Positions 33,807 to 43,678 are shown, counted from the first letter of the stretch. The stretch is DNA of 64,000 bases from an uncultured Prevotellaceae bacterium (GCA_900316645.1 ONDP01000012.1:1-64000); one strand, 5' to 3'. Notes: a model not told the origin generated them from the letters alone. A program made the numbers and translations.

Positions 33807-36553
33807 TGAACACATTACAAGACTTAGCCCAACAACGTATATTGGTTCTCGACGGAGCCATGGGAACGATGATTCAGAAGTATCAGCTTACTGAAGCTGA
33901 TTTCCGTGGCGAAATGTTCAAGGATATTGCGGGTCAGATGAAAGGCAACAACGACATGCTGTGTATGACCCGTCCCGAAGTGATAGCTGATATTCACAGG
34001 AAGTATCTGAAAGTAGGGGCAGATATCATTTCAACCAATACATTCAGTTCACAGCGTATATCTCAGGCCGATTATCATCTCGAGGGCTATGCCCGGCAGA
34101 TGGCTTACGAAGGAGCCCGCATAGCCCGCCGCTGTGCCGATGAATTCAGTTCATCGGACAAGCCCCGCTTTGTGGCAGGTAGCATCGGACCTACGAACAA
34201 GACGTGTTCGATGTCGCCTGATGTGAGTAATCCTGCAGCACGCGACTTAACATACGACACACTGTTTGGTGCCTATTCTGAACAAATAGACGCTTTGATT
34301 GAGGGTGGGGTGGATGCCTTGCTCATCGAGACCATATTTGACACGCTGAATGCCAAGGTGGCTATTGATGCCGCTATGACGGTGATGCGGAAGCGCAATA
34401 TAGAATTGCCTGTTATGCTGAGTGTGACGGTAAGCGACTTGGCAGGACGAACACTCAGTGGACAGACTTTGGAGGCTTTCCTTGCCAGTGTCAGCAGCTA
34501 TCCCATTTTCTCGGTAGGGCTCAACTGTTCGTTCGGTGCCACCCAGATGTTGCCATTCCTCCGTCAGTTGGCCAAGCGTGCACCTTATTATATTAGTGCC
34601 TATCCCAATGCAGGACTTCCTAATTCGATGGGACTCTATGACGAGACGCCTGAGTCGATGGCACCGCAGGTGGGGCGCATGATTGACGAAGGACTGGTGA
34701 ATATCATCGGCGGCTGTTGTGGAACCGACGAACATTTCATAGCCAAATACCTACCTTTGGTAGAGGGTAAAAAGCCTCATCTACCGCAGGCTAAGCCCCA
34801 TACGATGTGGTTGAGCGGACTGGAATTGCTGGACGTCACTCCCGAGGTACGTTTCGTCAATGTCGGCGAGCGATGCAATGTGGCAGGATCAAGGAAGTTC
34901 CTCAGACTCATCAAAGAAAAGAAATACGACGAAGCCATTGCCATTGCCCGCAAGCAGGTGAGTGATGGCGCACTGGTCATCGACGTGAATATGGACGACG
35001 GTCTGCTGGATGCGCGTCAGGAGATGACAACCTTCCTCAATATGATAGTGGCAGAACCAGACATCGCTTCGGTACCTGTGATGATTGACTCATCAGACTG
35101 GCAGGTGATTCTTGCAGGATTGAAGTGTGTACAAGGTAAGAGCATCGTCAATTCCATATCGCTGAAAGAGGGAGAAGCCGTCTTTGTGGAACATGCACGC
35201 GACGTGATGCGTTATGGAGCAGCCGTTGTGGTGATGTGTTTCGACGAACAGGGACAGGCCACTTCTTATGAACGCCGTATCGAGATAGCCCAGCGCTCCT
35301 ATCGTATTCTGACGGAGCAGGTTGGTATGAATCCGCTTGATATCATTTTCGATCCCAATGTACTTGCCGTTGCTACTGGTATGGAGGAGCACGACAGTTA
35401 TGCAGCCGACTTCATCAAGGCTACCGGTTGGATTCGTCAGCATCTGCCTGGAGCTCATGTCAGCGGAGGTGTGAGCAACCTGTCGTTCTCATTCCGAGGC
35501 AATAACTACATTCGTGAGGCTATGCATGCTGTTTTCCTCTATCATGCCATTCAGCAGGGAATGGATTTCGGTATTGTGAATCCTGCTACGAAGGTGCTCT
35601 ATACGGATATCCCGGAGAATCAGCTCAGCATCATAGAAGATGTGATATTGAATAGAAAGGCTGGTGCCAGCGAAAGATTGATAGAACTGGCCAGTCAACT
35701 GGCAGAAGAACCTGCAGCCACATCCGACACAGCCAAAGCTGCTATTACTGCAATCCCTGTCTCTGCCAGCGTAGAAGAACGATTGCAGCAGGCACTTATC
35801 AAGGGAATTGGCGACAGTCTGGAGGCTGATATAGCAGAGGCTCTGAAGAAATATCCGCGTGCTGTTGACATCATAGAGGGTCCACTGATGGCTGGTATGA
35901 ATAAGGTAGGGCGATTGTTCGGAAGCGGTAAGATGTTTTTGCCGCAAGTTGTCAAGACGGCCCGCACGATGAAGCAGGCTGTTGAAATCCTGCAACCCAT
36001 CATAGAACAGCAACAGGATGCTGCCGAGAAGAAGGCAGGGCGCGTGTTGCTGGCCACCGTCAAAGGTGATGTCCATGATATCGGTAAGAATATTGTTGCT
36101 GTGGTACTCGCCTGCAATGGTTATGAGGTGATTGATATGGGCGTGATGGTGCCTGCTGAGCAGATAGTCCGAAAGGCGATTGAGGTGAAGGCTGACATCA
36201 TTGGTCTGTCAGGTCTGATTACTCCGAGTCTGGAAGAAATGGTCAATGTGGCTCATGAGATGCAACGTGCCGGTCTGGAAATACCTATTATGATTGGTGG
36301 TGCCACAACGAGTGAACTGCATGTCGCCTTGAAGATAGCACCGGTTTACGGAGGTCCTGTGGTGTGGATGAAGGATGCCTCGCAGAATGCGCCTGTTGCT
36401 GCTCGTCTCTTGAACAAGGATGAAGAACAGCAGATAGAGCAGGAATTGCAGGAACGCTATCGCCATCTGAGGGATGAATATCGTCAAGAGCAGGAGTTGG
36501 TATCGCTCAAAGAGGCCCGAGAAAAGAGAAAAGATTATAATGAACATATATGA
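33806..36553 (+). CDS. metH: Cobalamin-dependent methionine synthase without the reactivation domain
   Basis: 915 residues. Homocysteine-binding barrel (1-325; GLNCSFG and GGCCGT supply the zinc cysteines), pterin-binding barrel (about 340-620, RFVNVGERCNVAGSRKF), cap (about 650-740) and B12 domain with DVHDIGKN (D755-x-H757-x-x-G). It ends at KEAREKRKDYNEHI, before the AdoMet-binding activation domain that makes E. coli MetH about 1200 residues. Reactivation would need a separate protein, which is not in the window. It is followed by a HAD gene with a 4-nt overlap. Confidence 0.95.
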   Translation: MNTLQDLAQQRILVLDGAMGTMIQKYQLTEADFRGEMFKDIAGQMKGNNDMLCMTRPEVIADIHRKYLKVGADIISTNTFSSQRISQADYHLEGYARQMAYEGARIARRCADEFSSSDKPRFVAGSIGPTNKTCSMSPDVSNPAARDLTYDTLFGAYSEQIDALIEGGVDALLIETIFDTLNAKVAIDAAMTVMRKRNIELPVMLSVTVSDLAGRTLSGQTLEAFLASVSSYPIFSVGLNCSFGATQMLPFLRQLAKRAPYYISAYPNAGLPNSMGLYDETPESMAPQVGRMIDEGLVNIIGGCCGTDEHFIAKYLPLVEGKKPHLPQAKPHTMWLSGLELLDVTPEVRFVNVGERCNVAGSRKFLRLIKEKKYDEAIAIARKQVSDGALVIDVNMDDGLLDARQEMTTFLNMIVAEPDIASVPVMIDSSDWQVILAGLKCVQGKSIVNSISLKEGEAVFVEHARDVMRYGAAVVVMCFDEQGQATSYERRIEIAQRSYRILTEQVGMNPLDIIFDPNVLAVATGMEEHDSYAADFIKATGWIRQHLPGAHVSGGVSNLSFSFRGNNYIREAMHAVFLYHAIQQGMDFGIVNPATKVLYTDIPENQLSIIEDVILNRKAGASERLIELASQLAEEPAATSDTAKAAITAIPVSASVEERLQQALIKGIGDSLEADIAEALKKYPRAVDIIEGPLMAGMNKVGRLFGSGKMFLPQVVKTARTMKQAVEILQPIIEQQQDAAEKKAGRVLLATVKGDVHDIGKNIVAVVLACNGYEVIDMGVMVPAEQIVRKAIEVKADIIGLSGLITPSLEEMVNVAHEMQRAGLEIPIMIGGATTSELHVALKIAPVYGGPVVWMKDASQNAPVAARLLNKDEEQQIEQELQERYRHLRDEYRQEQELVSLKEAREKRKDYNEHI

Positions 36554-37173
36554 TTAAGACTATAGCATTTGATTTAGGAGGGGTAATCATTACCATCGAC
36601 CAATCGCAGGCCATCAGCCGTTTCAAGGAGATTGGTGCCACAAATGTGGAAGAATGGCTTGACCCTTATACCCAGACAGGTATCTTCGGAGACTTGGAAC
36701 ATGGACTTATCTCAGCCGAGGATTTCCGGAAGGAACTAAGCCGGCTGATAGGTAAGGAGGTGACGAAGGAACAGTGCGCCTATGCCTGGCAAGGTTATGC
36801 CAAGGATGTGCCTGCGCGTAATCTTGAATTAGTCAGGAAACTGCGCCAACAGGGCTATCGTGTGGTGTTGCTCTCGAATACCAATCCCTATATGATGATG
36901 TGGGCGATGAGTCCTAAATTTGATGGACAGGGACATTCGTTGGCCGACTATTTCGACCATTGCTACCTGAGTTACGAGATGAAACTGATGAAGCCTTCAG
37001 AAAATATATTCCGACAGGTGCTGATGCAGGAACAGACATTCCCTCATGAGATTCTGTTTGTGGATGACGGACCCCGTAATGTGGCTGCAGCCAGTCAACT
37101 TGGCTTCCGCACGTTCTGTCCAGAGAACGGAAAAGACTGGACCAAGGAGATTTATAACTATTTAAAAGACTGA
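36550..37173 (+). CDS. HAD-family hydrolase
   Basis: 207 residues. Motif I IAFDLGGVIITID, motif II VVLLSNTNP, motif III lysine (MKLMKPS) and motif IV ILFVDDGPRNVAAA define a subfamily IA HAD phosphatase-like enzyme with an alpha-helical cap (residues 20-85). The DxD second aspartate is glycine, as in the FDLGGV subgroup related to epoxide-hydrolase N-domains and nucleotidases. The substrate is unknown. Start overlaps metH by 4 nt. Confidence 0.9.
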   Translation: MIKTIAFDLGGVIITIDQSQAISRFKEIGATNVEEWLDPYTQTGIFGDLEHGLISAEDFRKELSRLIGKEVTKEQCAYAWQGYAKDVPARNLELVRKLRQQGYRVVLLSNTNPYMMMWAMSPKFDGQGHSLADYFDHCYLSYEMKLMKPSENIFRQVLMQEQTFPHEILFVDDGPRNVAAASQLGFRTFCPENGKDWTKEIYNYLKD

Positions 37174-37174
37174 A

Positions 37175-38674
37175 ATGATGAAAAAGAATATCGTATCGTT
37201 ACTGCTGTTGCTGTTCGCCTCTGTGTTGTATGCCCAGACCTATCAGGTGCCTAAGCGTGAATTTCGTGCAGCATGGATACAGTGTGTGAACGGTCAGTTC
37301 CAGAATATCGGAACACAGAAGATGCAGCAGACACTCAGTTATCAGTTGGATGAATTACAGAAAGACGGTGCCAATGCTATCATTTTCCAGGTTCGTCCTG
37401 CCTGTGATGCATTGTATCCCAGTAAGTTGGAACCTTGGAGTCATTTCCTGACAGGTCAGCAGGGCAAAGCCCCGTCGCCCTATTGGGATCCGTTGCAATG
37501 GATGATTGACGAGTGTCATAAGCGTGGAATGGAACTGCATGCTTGGATTAATCCCTATCGCGCCAAGATGAAATCGGCTTATGCGCTGGCATCCAACCAT
37601 ATCGGTAATGTGCACCCCGAGCGTACCTTCAACTATGACGGACTGACAGTGATGAATCCTGCTCTACAGGAGAATCGTGACTATATTTGTCGCATTGTTG
37701 AAGATATCCTGACGCGATATGATGTTGACGGTCTGCATATTGACGACTATTTCTATCCTTATCCTGTGCCTGGTGTTGAGATTCCTGACGAGGCTCAGTT
37801 CCGCGCCAATCCTCAAGGTTATAGTGACAAGGGCGACTGGCGACGTCATCAGGTGGATTTGCTGATCGAACAGCTGAACGAGACTATCCATCGTGTGAAG
37901 CCTTGGGTGAAGTTTGGTGTCAGTCCGTTTGGTATCTACCGTAATCAGAAGAACGATCCTCGGGGCAGTAAGACCAATGGATTGCAAAACTATGACGAAC
38001 TCTATGCCGACATCCTATTGTGGATTGATAAGGGTTGGTTAGACTATACCGTTCCGCAACTTTATTGGGAGATGGGACATAAGGCTGCAGACTATACGGA
38101 GTTGATTCGTTGGTGGAACGACCATGCTTCGGCCCGTCCGTTGTTCATCGGTGAGGATGTAGAGCGTACTGTCAAGGCTGCTGACCCTCGGAATCCCCAG
38201 AGTCATCAGATGCCTGCCAAGATGCGCTTGCATCAAGAGAATCCAGGTGTTCAGGGCACCGTCCTCTGGTATGCCAAAGTAGCAGTGGACAATATTGGTA
38301 AATATGGATCTAATCTGCGTAATGTTTATTGGCGATATCCAGCCTTGCAACCACTGATGCCCCATCTCGACCATAAGGCCCCAGGCAAGGTGCGTAAGGT
38401 GAAAGTGATTAATATGGGTGACCAGCAAGTGCTGATGTGGATGGCTCCGAAGGCAAAGCAATGGGGTGATGAGGCGCATAAGTATGTTGTCTATTGCTTC
38501 AAGAAGGGTGAGGATGTCAATACCGACGACCCTTCTCACATTGTCGCTGTTACCTCAGAAACCTATTACGAGATACCATATTCTTTAGAGCTTGGTAAAT
38601 ACATTTATCTGGTTACTGCACTCGACCGATTGCAGAACGAAAGTAAGGCTGTTAAGAAAAAGGTGAAGTTGTAA
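37175..38674 (+). CDS. GHL10-family glycoside-hydrolase-like exported protein (first of two)
   Basis: 499 residues; ATG 37178 is an alternative. Signal peptide (MMKKNIVSLLLLLFASVLYAQ), then a TIM-barrel GHL10 domain: REFRAAWIQCVNGQF, NAIIFQVRPACDALYPSKLEPWSHFLTG, RGMELHAWINPYRA, YDVDGLHIDDYFYPYP, KFGVSPFGIYRN and VPQLYWEMGH. The C-terminus (about 400-499) is an Fn3-like module. GHL10 enzymes are thought to act on peptidoglycan-linked or other glycans. A paralogue is encoded at 43679-45325 on the other strand. Confidence 0.9.
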   Translation: MMKKNIVSLLLLLFASVLYAQTYQVPKREFRAAWIQCVNGQFQNIGTQKMQQTLSYQLDELQKDGANAIIFQVRPACDALYPSKLEPWSHFLTGQQGKAPSPYWDPLQWMIDECHKRGMELHAWINPYRAKMKSAYALASNHIGNVHPERTFNYDGLTVMNPALQENRDYICRIVEDILTRYDVDGLHIDDYFYPYPVPGVEIPDEAQFRANPQGYSDKGDWRRHQVDLLIEQLNETIHRVKPWVKFGVSPFGIYRNQKNDPRGSKTNGLQNYDELYADILLWIDKGWLDYTVPQLYWEMGHKAADYTELIRWWNDHASARPLFIGEDVERTVKAADPRNPQSHQMPAKMRLHQENPGVQGTVLWYAKVAVDNIGKYGSNLRNVYWRYPALQPLMPHLDHKAPGKVRKVKVINMGDQQVLMWMAPKAKQWGDEAHKYVVYCFKKGEDVNTDDPSHIVAVTSETYYEIPYSLELGKYIYLVTALDRLQNESKAVKKKVKL

Positions 38675-38679
38675 TCCGC

Positions 38680-39927
38680 TTACTCGTATCTCATTGACCT
38701 TGCCGGCTGAATGCGGGAAACCAGGAATGACGGAGCAATGAGTACCAGGACGGTGACAATTAGTGTCGCAACGTTCAACAGGAGAATAATCGGAATGTTC
38801 AGTTCCATAGGAGCTGTGCTGACGTAATAGTTGGCAGGGTCAAGGTGGATGAAACCAGTGTGTTGCTGTAGCAAAACAATGCCGATACCGATGACATTTC
38901 CCCATAGCATGCCTCGACCGATGATGAAGACGGCAAACCAGAGGAAGGTGTGACGCACACTCTTGTTGCGTGCTCCCAATGCTTTCAACAGTCCAATCAT
39001 TTGTGTGCGTTCAAGGATGATGATGAGCAGTCCGCTAATCATTGTGAAACCTGCCACACAAACCATGAGGGCGAGGATAATCCATACGTTGATGTCGAGC
39101 AGAGAGAGCCAGGAGAACACTTGAGGGTAGAGCTCTTGAACGGTGCGAGAGGTAAGTATCTCACCCCGACTGTCGGTATGGCGGTTGACATGCTCAATCA
39201 GATAGTTATCTGTTGCTTGCAGTTGATCGAAGTCTTTAACCTGTATTTCTGCCCCGCTGCATTGGTCACTTTCCCAGTTGTTCAGTTTTACAACCAATGG
39301 AATATCGGTAAAGCAGATGCTTTCATCAAACTGTGTCATATTGGTCTCGTAGATGGCAGCAACGGTAAATCGGCGCGCTCTTACATTATTATATGTAATA
39401 AAGTAGGCGAAAACCTTGTCGCCTGCCTTTAGCTCTAATTTGTTAGCCATCTGTCGGGAAATGACAATCTGGTTTGTCGATTGCTTGGCAGAGAATCGTG
39501 GCAGCTTTCCTTCAACGAGATTAGTTTGCAGGAATTGCGTGTCGTAATCGTCGCCAACACCCTTAACCACTACGCCCAGAAAATCCTTTTCGGTTTTTAG
39601 GATGCCCTGAGTCAGTGCGAATCGTCCCACATGCCTTACACCAGGAACCGACTTCAGTACCCGCATCAGGGAGTCGTCGATACAAACAGGGTAGGGCGTC
39701 GTGCTTTGCGAGGCAATAAAACTCTCCACTTGGATATGGCTGCCAAAGCCCACCACTTTATCTTGTATCGTATGCTTGAATCCTAAAACCACACTCACCG
39801 TGATAATCATAACTGCCAGACCGATGGTGACACCGATAGTGGAGATATGAATAGCAGGACGACTGACTTTGCGGTGGTCGCCTTCGTTGGAATAAATCCT
39901 ACGGGCAAGGAAAAGCGGAAGATTCAT
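38680..39927 (-). CDS. LolC/LolE-like ABC transporter permease (FtsX family)
   Basis: 415 residues. N-terminal TM (ISTIGVTIGLAVMIITVSVVLGFKHTIQDKV), large periplasmic MacB-PCD-like domain, then three TMs including VSLLDINVWIILALMVCVAGFTMISGLLIIILERTQMIGLLKALGA, the FtsX hallmark. Likely part of lipoprotein export to the outer membrane; the ATPase is not adjacent. It overlaps the upstream aminotransferase gene by 4 nt. Genomes of this order usually encode several such permeases, so the cargo is not certain. Confidence 0.85.
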   Translation of the reverse strand: MNLPLFLARRIYSNEGDHRKVSRPAIHISTIGVTIGLAVMIITVSVVLGFKHTIQDKVVGFGSHIQVESFIASQSTTPYPVCIDDSLMRVLKSVPGVRHVGRFALTQGILKTEKDFLGVVVKGVGDDYDTQFLQTNLVEGKLPRFSAKQSTNQIVISRQMANKLELKAGDKVFAYFITYNNVRARRFTVAAIYETNMTQFDESICFTDIPLVVKLNNWESDQCSGAEIQVKDFDQLQATDNYLIEHVNRHTDSRGEILTSRTVQELYPQVFSWLSLLDINVWIILALMVCVAGFTMISGLLIIILERTQMIGLLKALGARNKSVRHTFLWFAVFIIGRGMLWGNVIGIGIVLLQQHTGFIHLDPANYYVSTAPMELNIPIILLLNVATLIVTVLVLIAPSFLVSRIQPARSMRYE

Positions 39928-41123
39928 TCTGTTCGTCCGGGATAGGCTTCCAGTGCTTTACGCAATACGATGAGAGCTCGCTCCAAGTCTTCCTTCTTCA
40001 GCACATAGGCAATACGTACCTGATCGATGCCAGCACCAGGAGTGGTATAGAAACCTGCTGCAGGAGCCATCATTACTGTCTCGCCTTCGTATTCAAAGTC
40101 GGAAAGACACCAACGGCAGAATTTCTCTGCATCATCAACAGGCAACTTAGCCACCGTATAGAAAGCTCCCATGGGAATAGGCGAATAGACACCTGGGATG
40201 CGGTTAAGACCGTCAATCAGGCACTTACGGCGCTCTACGTATTCATCGTAAACATCACGATAATAGTCTTCTGGAGCATCCAACGAAGCCTCTGCCACTA
40301 TCTGACCGATGAGGGGAGGTGACAAGCGGGCTTGACAGAACTTCATCACAGCCTTCCGTACTTCAGCATTTTTGGTGATGAGAGCACCGATACGGATACC
40401 ACACTCGCTATAGCGCTTTGATACAGAGTCAATCAATATCACATTCTGTTCGATACCCTCCAAGTGGCAGGCAGAAATGTAAGGCGAACCAGTGTAGATG
40501 TATTCGCGATAAACCTCGTCAGAGAACAGATAGAGGTCATATTTCTTCACCATGTCACGAATCTGCTGCATCTCCCTGCGAGTGTAGAGATAACCTGTCG
40601 GGTTGTTGGGGTTGCAAATCATAATGGCACGGGTGCGGTCATTAATCAGTTCCTCAAACTTCTCAACCTTAGGCAGTGAAAAACCTTCTTCTATCGTTGT
40701 GGCGATAGTGCGAATCTTGGCACCGGCAGAAATAGCGAATGCCATATAGTTGGCATAGGCAGGCTCCGGAACAATAATCTCGTCGCCGGGATTCAGGCAG
40801 GAGAGGAATGCAAACAATACAGCCTCGCTACCACCTGATGTGATGATGATATCGTCGGCAGTGACATTAATATTGTATTTCGCGTAATAGCTGACAAGCT
40901 TTTCCCGATAGCTCAGATAACCTTGAGAGGGAGAATACTCCAGGATATTACGGTCGATAGTTTTCAAAGCGTCAAGTCCTACCTGTGGAGTAGGCAGGTC
41001 GGGCTGTCCGATGTTCAAATGGTACACCTTTGTACCGCGTTTCTTTGCAGCTGCGGCAAGTGGAGCAAGCTTTCGAATCGGTGATTCCGGCATCTCCAGT
41101 CCGCGTACAGATATTTCTGGCAT
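39924..41123 (-). CDS. Class I/II pyridoxal-phosphate aminotransferase (aspartate-type)
   Basis: 399 residues from ATG 41123; the TTG at 41153 lies in the promoter. Signatures: YHLNIGQPDLPTP, SPSQGYLSYREKL, DIIITSGGSEAVLFA, ICNPNNPTGYLYT, LFSDEVYREYIY and DSVSKRYSECGIRIG with the PLP lysine. Substrate specificity (aspartate, aromatic or alanine) cannot be told from sequence. It is first gene of a two-gene unit with the LolC/E-like permease. Confidence 0.92.
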   Translation of the reverse strand: MPEISVRGLEMPESPIRKLAPLAAAAKKRGTKVYHLNIGQPDLPTPQVGLDALKTIDRNILEYSPSQGYLSYREKLVSYYAKYNINVTADDIIITSGGSEAVLFAFLSCLNPGDEIIVPEPAYANYMAFAISAGAKIRTIATTIEEGFSLPKVEKFEELINDRTRAIMICNPNNPTGYLYTRREMQQIRDMVKKYDLYLFSDEVYREYIYTGSPYISACHLEGIEQNVILIDSVSKRYSECGIRIGALITKNAEVRKAVMKFCQARLSPPLIGQIVAEASLDAPEDYYRDVYDEYVERRKCLIDGLNRIPGVYSPIPMGAFYTVAKLPVDDAEKFCRWCLSDFEYEGETVMMAPAAGFYTTPGAGIDQVRIAYVLKKEDLERALIVLRKALEAYPGRTE

Positions 41124-41150
41124 GATGGTCTTATTTACGTAAATCGCCTG

Positions 41151-41158
41151 CAAAGGTA
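41151..41158 (-). promoter_or_regulatory. Promoter core TACCTTTG of the aminotransferase gene
   Basis: CAAAGGTA on the plus strand, 28 bp upstream of the ATG. An ATTAATAATTCATAATT-type AT-rich repeat lies between it and the divergent promoter at 41224. Confidence 0.65.
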
Positions 41159-41223
41159 CAAATTTAATTCAAATTTCACAATTAATAATTCATAATTATT
41201 TTGTGTTATTGGAATTTTATGCT

Positions 41224-41231
41224 TACTTTTG
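41224..41231 (+). promoter_or_regulatory. Promoter core TACTTTTG of the pseudokinase operon
   Basis: TACTTTTG followed by C, 24 nt upstream of ATG 41255. The in-frame upstream ATG near 41219 lies before the predicted transcript start. Confidence 0.6.
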
Positions 41232-41254
41232 CGCATCGAAACGAATACGAAGAC

Positions 41255-42496
41255 ATGAATTACGAAGAATTAATAGCCTCAAGGAGAGACGGGAAACTGA
41301 ACAAAACCCGTCTGCCGATTGGAGATTACTATCGTCAGCAGATAGATGGTAAGTATCGTAGTGTGGTGGATATTGCTCCCGAATTAAACAGCAACATCAA
41401 GTTCAGTGAGGCACTCAAGGCAGAGTGCGAACAGAATGCGTCGCTGACCAATCAGCACATTCTGCATTTCCGTCCTCAAACCGAAGGACGCGACATTGTG
41501 CGTCTGGAGATGGCGCAGGGACAGTATCAGCCATTGCAGCAAGTGCTCAACGACACTCCCGCAATTGTGGCAGAACCCAATTTTATAGAGGAATTTACTC
41601 GTCAGTTGTTGGAAGCGGCTAATTACCTCCATGAGCAAGGCGTCTATGGTGTATGCTATTCTCCCCAGACCGTTTTCCTGCGTAAAGGTGACAATGCCCC
41701 CTTGCTGGTTCATGTCGGCTCTCATTATCTGACTATGAGCGATCCTTCTCAGCTCTATTATGGCGGGATGGAGCAGTTTGTGGCTCCTGAGGTGATGAAT
41801 AAGGGCACAATCGATAATCGTTGCGACATCTATTCCATCGGAAAACTGTTACAGAAGATTTTCGACCAGTCGGATATGCCTTTAGAATTGCGCAACGTGG
41901 TAAAGAAGGCTGTAAGCGAAGCTCCCGAGGATCGTTTCAATACGCCTTTAGAGATGCTCAACAGCATTACGCGCAAACGTAATACGTACCGTTCGGTGCT
42001 GACAGGTATTATAGCTGTGGCAATCGCAGGGCTGGTGATAGCTCTCTATTTCGATATGATGCCAGAGAGCACTCCAGTGGAATTCGTGAAACCAGCTCCC
42101 CGTCAGGCTACTGACGACTTGATGGACGACGGCTTCGCGCCAGAGGAATTGGGTGTTGTCAGCGACGGTGATTCTCTGGTGGCAGCTGAACGGGTGTCGC
42201 AAGAGGAGTATCAAGCCAAGGCTGAGGCTATTTTCCGTAAGCGTTATACAGCCGCTGCGGATAAGATTCTTTCTAAGATATATAATAAGGATCGTATGAA
42301 TGTCAGCGAGAAGAATTTCCTCTCACAGAGCGAATCGACGGTTGATGAGTTGATGAAGGCTCAGCAGGAGATAGCAGCAGAGTCGGCTTTAGACCCCTCT
42401 CGCAGTCAGCTGATAGCTACGGAAATTATCGAGCGACTCACCGAACAGAAGAAAAATGCCTTAGGCGGTTCTAACAGCCGAGGTGTCCAGAAATAA
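41255..42496 (+). CDS. Membrane-anchored protein-kinase-like pseudokinase
   Basis: 413 residues from ATG 41255. Residues 15-250 follow the Ser/Thr kinase fold: C-helix region, ...FTRQLLEAANYLHEQGVYGVCYSPQTVFLRKG, then FVAPEV (APE motif) and NRCDIYSIGKLL (helix F). The catalytic HRDLKPxN is replaced by GVCYSPQTVF and the DFG position by HVGSH, so it should be inactive. A TM helix (VLTGIIAVAIAGLVIALYF, about 268-286) separates it from a charged periplasmic part. Followed by DUF4494 and yggS, probably in one operon. Confidence 0.8.
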   Translation: MNYEELIASRRDGKLNKTRLPIGDYYRQQIDGKYRSVVDIAPELNSNIKFSEALKAECEQNASLTNQHILHFRPQTEGRDIVRLEMAQGQYQPLQQVLNDTPAIVAEPNFIEEFTRQLLEAANYLHEQGVYGVCYSPQTVFLRKGDNAPLLVHVGSHYLTMSDPSQLYYGGMEQFVAPEVMNKGTIDNRCDIYSIGKLLQKIFDQSDMPLELRNVVKKAVSEAPEDRFNTPLEMLNSITRKRNTYRSVLTGIIAVAIAGLVIALYFDMMPESTPVEFVKPAPRQATDDLMDDGFAPEELGVVSDGDSLVAAERVSQEEYQAKAEAIFRKRYTAAADKILSKIYNKDRMNVSEKNFLSQSESTVDELMKAQQEIAAESALDPSRSQLIATEIIERLTEQKKNALGGSNSRGVQK

Positions 42497-42516
42497 ATTA
42501 ATAACGAAATAAAGAT

Positions 42517-42984
42517 ATGAGATCAAGAACAGCAACCTGGTTTGAGTGCAAAATCAGTTACGAAAAAACAATGGAGGACGGCCTTCAGAAGAAGGTCAAC
42601 GAAAACTATACCGTTGATGCCCTTAGTTTCACAGAGGCAGAGAAGCGCATCATGGAGGAAATGTCGAGTTATATCAGTGGCGAATTTTCCGTTAAGGATA
42701 TCAAGATTGCCCCCTACAAGGAGATTTTCTTTAGCGACGATCCTTCTGCCGACCGTTGGTATAAGGCCAAACTTCAGTTTATCACCATTGATGAGAAGAC
42801 GGAGAAGGAGAAACGCAGCAGCGTGAACTATCTCGTACATGCTGCCACGCTGAAGGGAGCCGTTAATAATATTGAAGAGGTGATGGGCGGTACCATGATT
42901 GACTATGTCATTGCCAGTGTGTCGGAGACGACGCTCATGGATGTTTTCGAATACGGAAAGAACGATAAACCGGAGGTAGAGTAA
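42517..42984 (+). CDS. DUF4494 protein
   Basis: 155 residues. WFECKISYEKTMEDGLQKKVNENYTVDALSFTEAEKRIMEEMSSYISGEFSVKDIKIAPYKEIFF is the Bacteroidetes DUF4494 pattern, a small alpha-beta protein of unknown function that recurs near yggS-type genes in this order. Its stop shares a base with the start of yggS (TAATG). Confidence 0.85.
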   Translation: MRSRTATWFECKISYEKTMEDGLQKKVNENYTVDALSFTEAEKRIMEEMSSYISGEFSVKDIKIAPYKEIFFSDDPSADRWYKAKLQFITIDEKTEKEKRSSVNYLVHAATLKGAVNNIEEVMGGTMIDYVIASVSETTLMDVFEYGKNDKPEVE

Positions 42985-43661
42985 TGATGGATTACGACGT
43001 TAAGGGTCATTTGAGAAACGTACTTGCTGATTTGCCACAGGGTGTCCGCCTTGTGGCTATTAGTAAGTATCATCCTAACGAGTATATACAGGCGGCTTAT
43101 GACGAAGGTCAGCGCATCTTCGGTGAGAGCCACGAACAGGAACTTCGCCAGAAGGTGGAGACACTCCCTCGGGATATCCAGTGGCATTTCATAGGTCATC
43201 TGCAAACCAACAAAGTCAAGTATATCGCTCCTTATATCACCATGATAGAGGCAGTCGATTCTTTTAAACTGCTGAAAGAGATTGACAAACAGGCAGAGAA
43301 ATGCGGACGCGTCATTGATGTCCTCTTGGAGGTACATATTGCTGAAGAAGCGACGAAATACGGTTTTCCTCCTGAAGCTTTACGTCAAATGCTTTCCTCT
43401 GGTGAGTGGCGTGAGTTGAAACATGTACGCATCTGTGGTCTGATGATGATGGCCTCTAATGTGGATAACGAGCAACAGATTCGTTCTGAGTTCACATTGG
43501 CCAAGAGTCTGTTCGTAGAAATGAAGACCCGTTTCTTTGCTGACCAACCTTCTTTCTGTGAATGTTCGTGGGGCATGAGCCACGACTACAAGATAGCCGT
43601 AGAAGAGGGAAGTACGATGGTTCGTATCGGTACTACTATTTTTGGTCCCCGCGTCTATTAA
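42984..43661 (+). CDS. YggS-family pyridoxal-phosphate homeostasis protein
   Basis: 225 residues; ATG 42987 is an alternative. Signatures: RLVAISKYHPNEYIQAAYDEGQRIFGESHEQELRQK with the PLP lysine, WHFIGHLQTNKVKYI, LEVHIAEEATKYGFPPE, and MSHDYKIAVEEGSTMVRIGTTIFGPR. It holds PLP in balance and has no known catalytic turnover. Coupled to the DUF4494 gene. Confidence 0.95.
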   Translation: MMDYDVKGHLRNVLADLPQGVRLVAISKYHPNEYIQAAYDEGQRIFGESHEQELRQKVETLPRDIQWHFIGHLQTNKVKYIAPYITMIEAVDSFKLLKEIDKQAEKCGRVIDVLLEVHIAEEATKYGFPPEALRQMLSSGEWRELKHVRICGLMMMASNVDNEQQIRSEFTLAKSLFVEMKTRFFADQPSFCECSWGMSHDYKIAVEEGSTMVRIGTTIFGPRVY

Positions 43662-43678
43662 GGATTTGTTTTGTTTTC

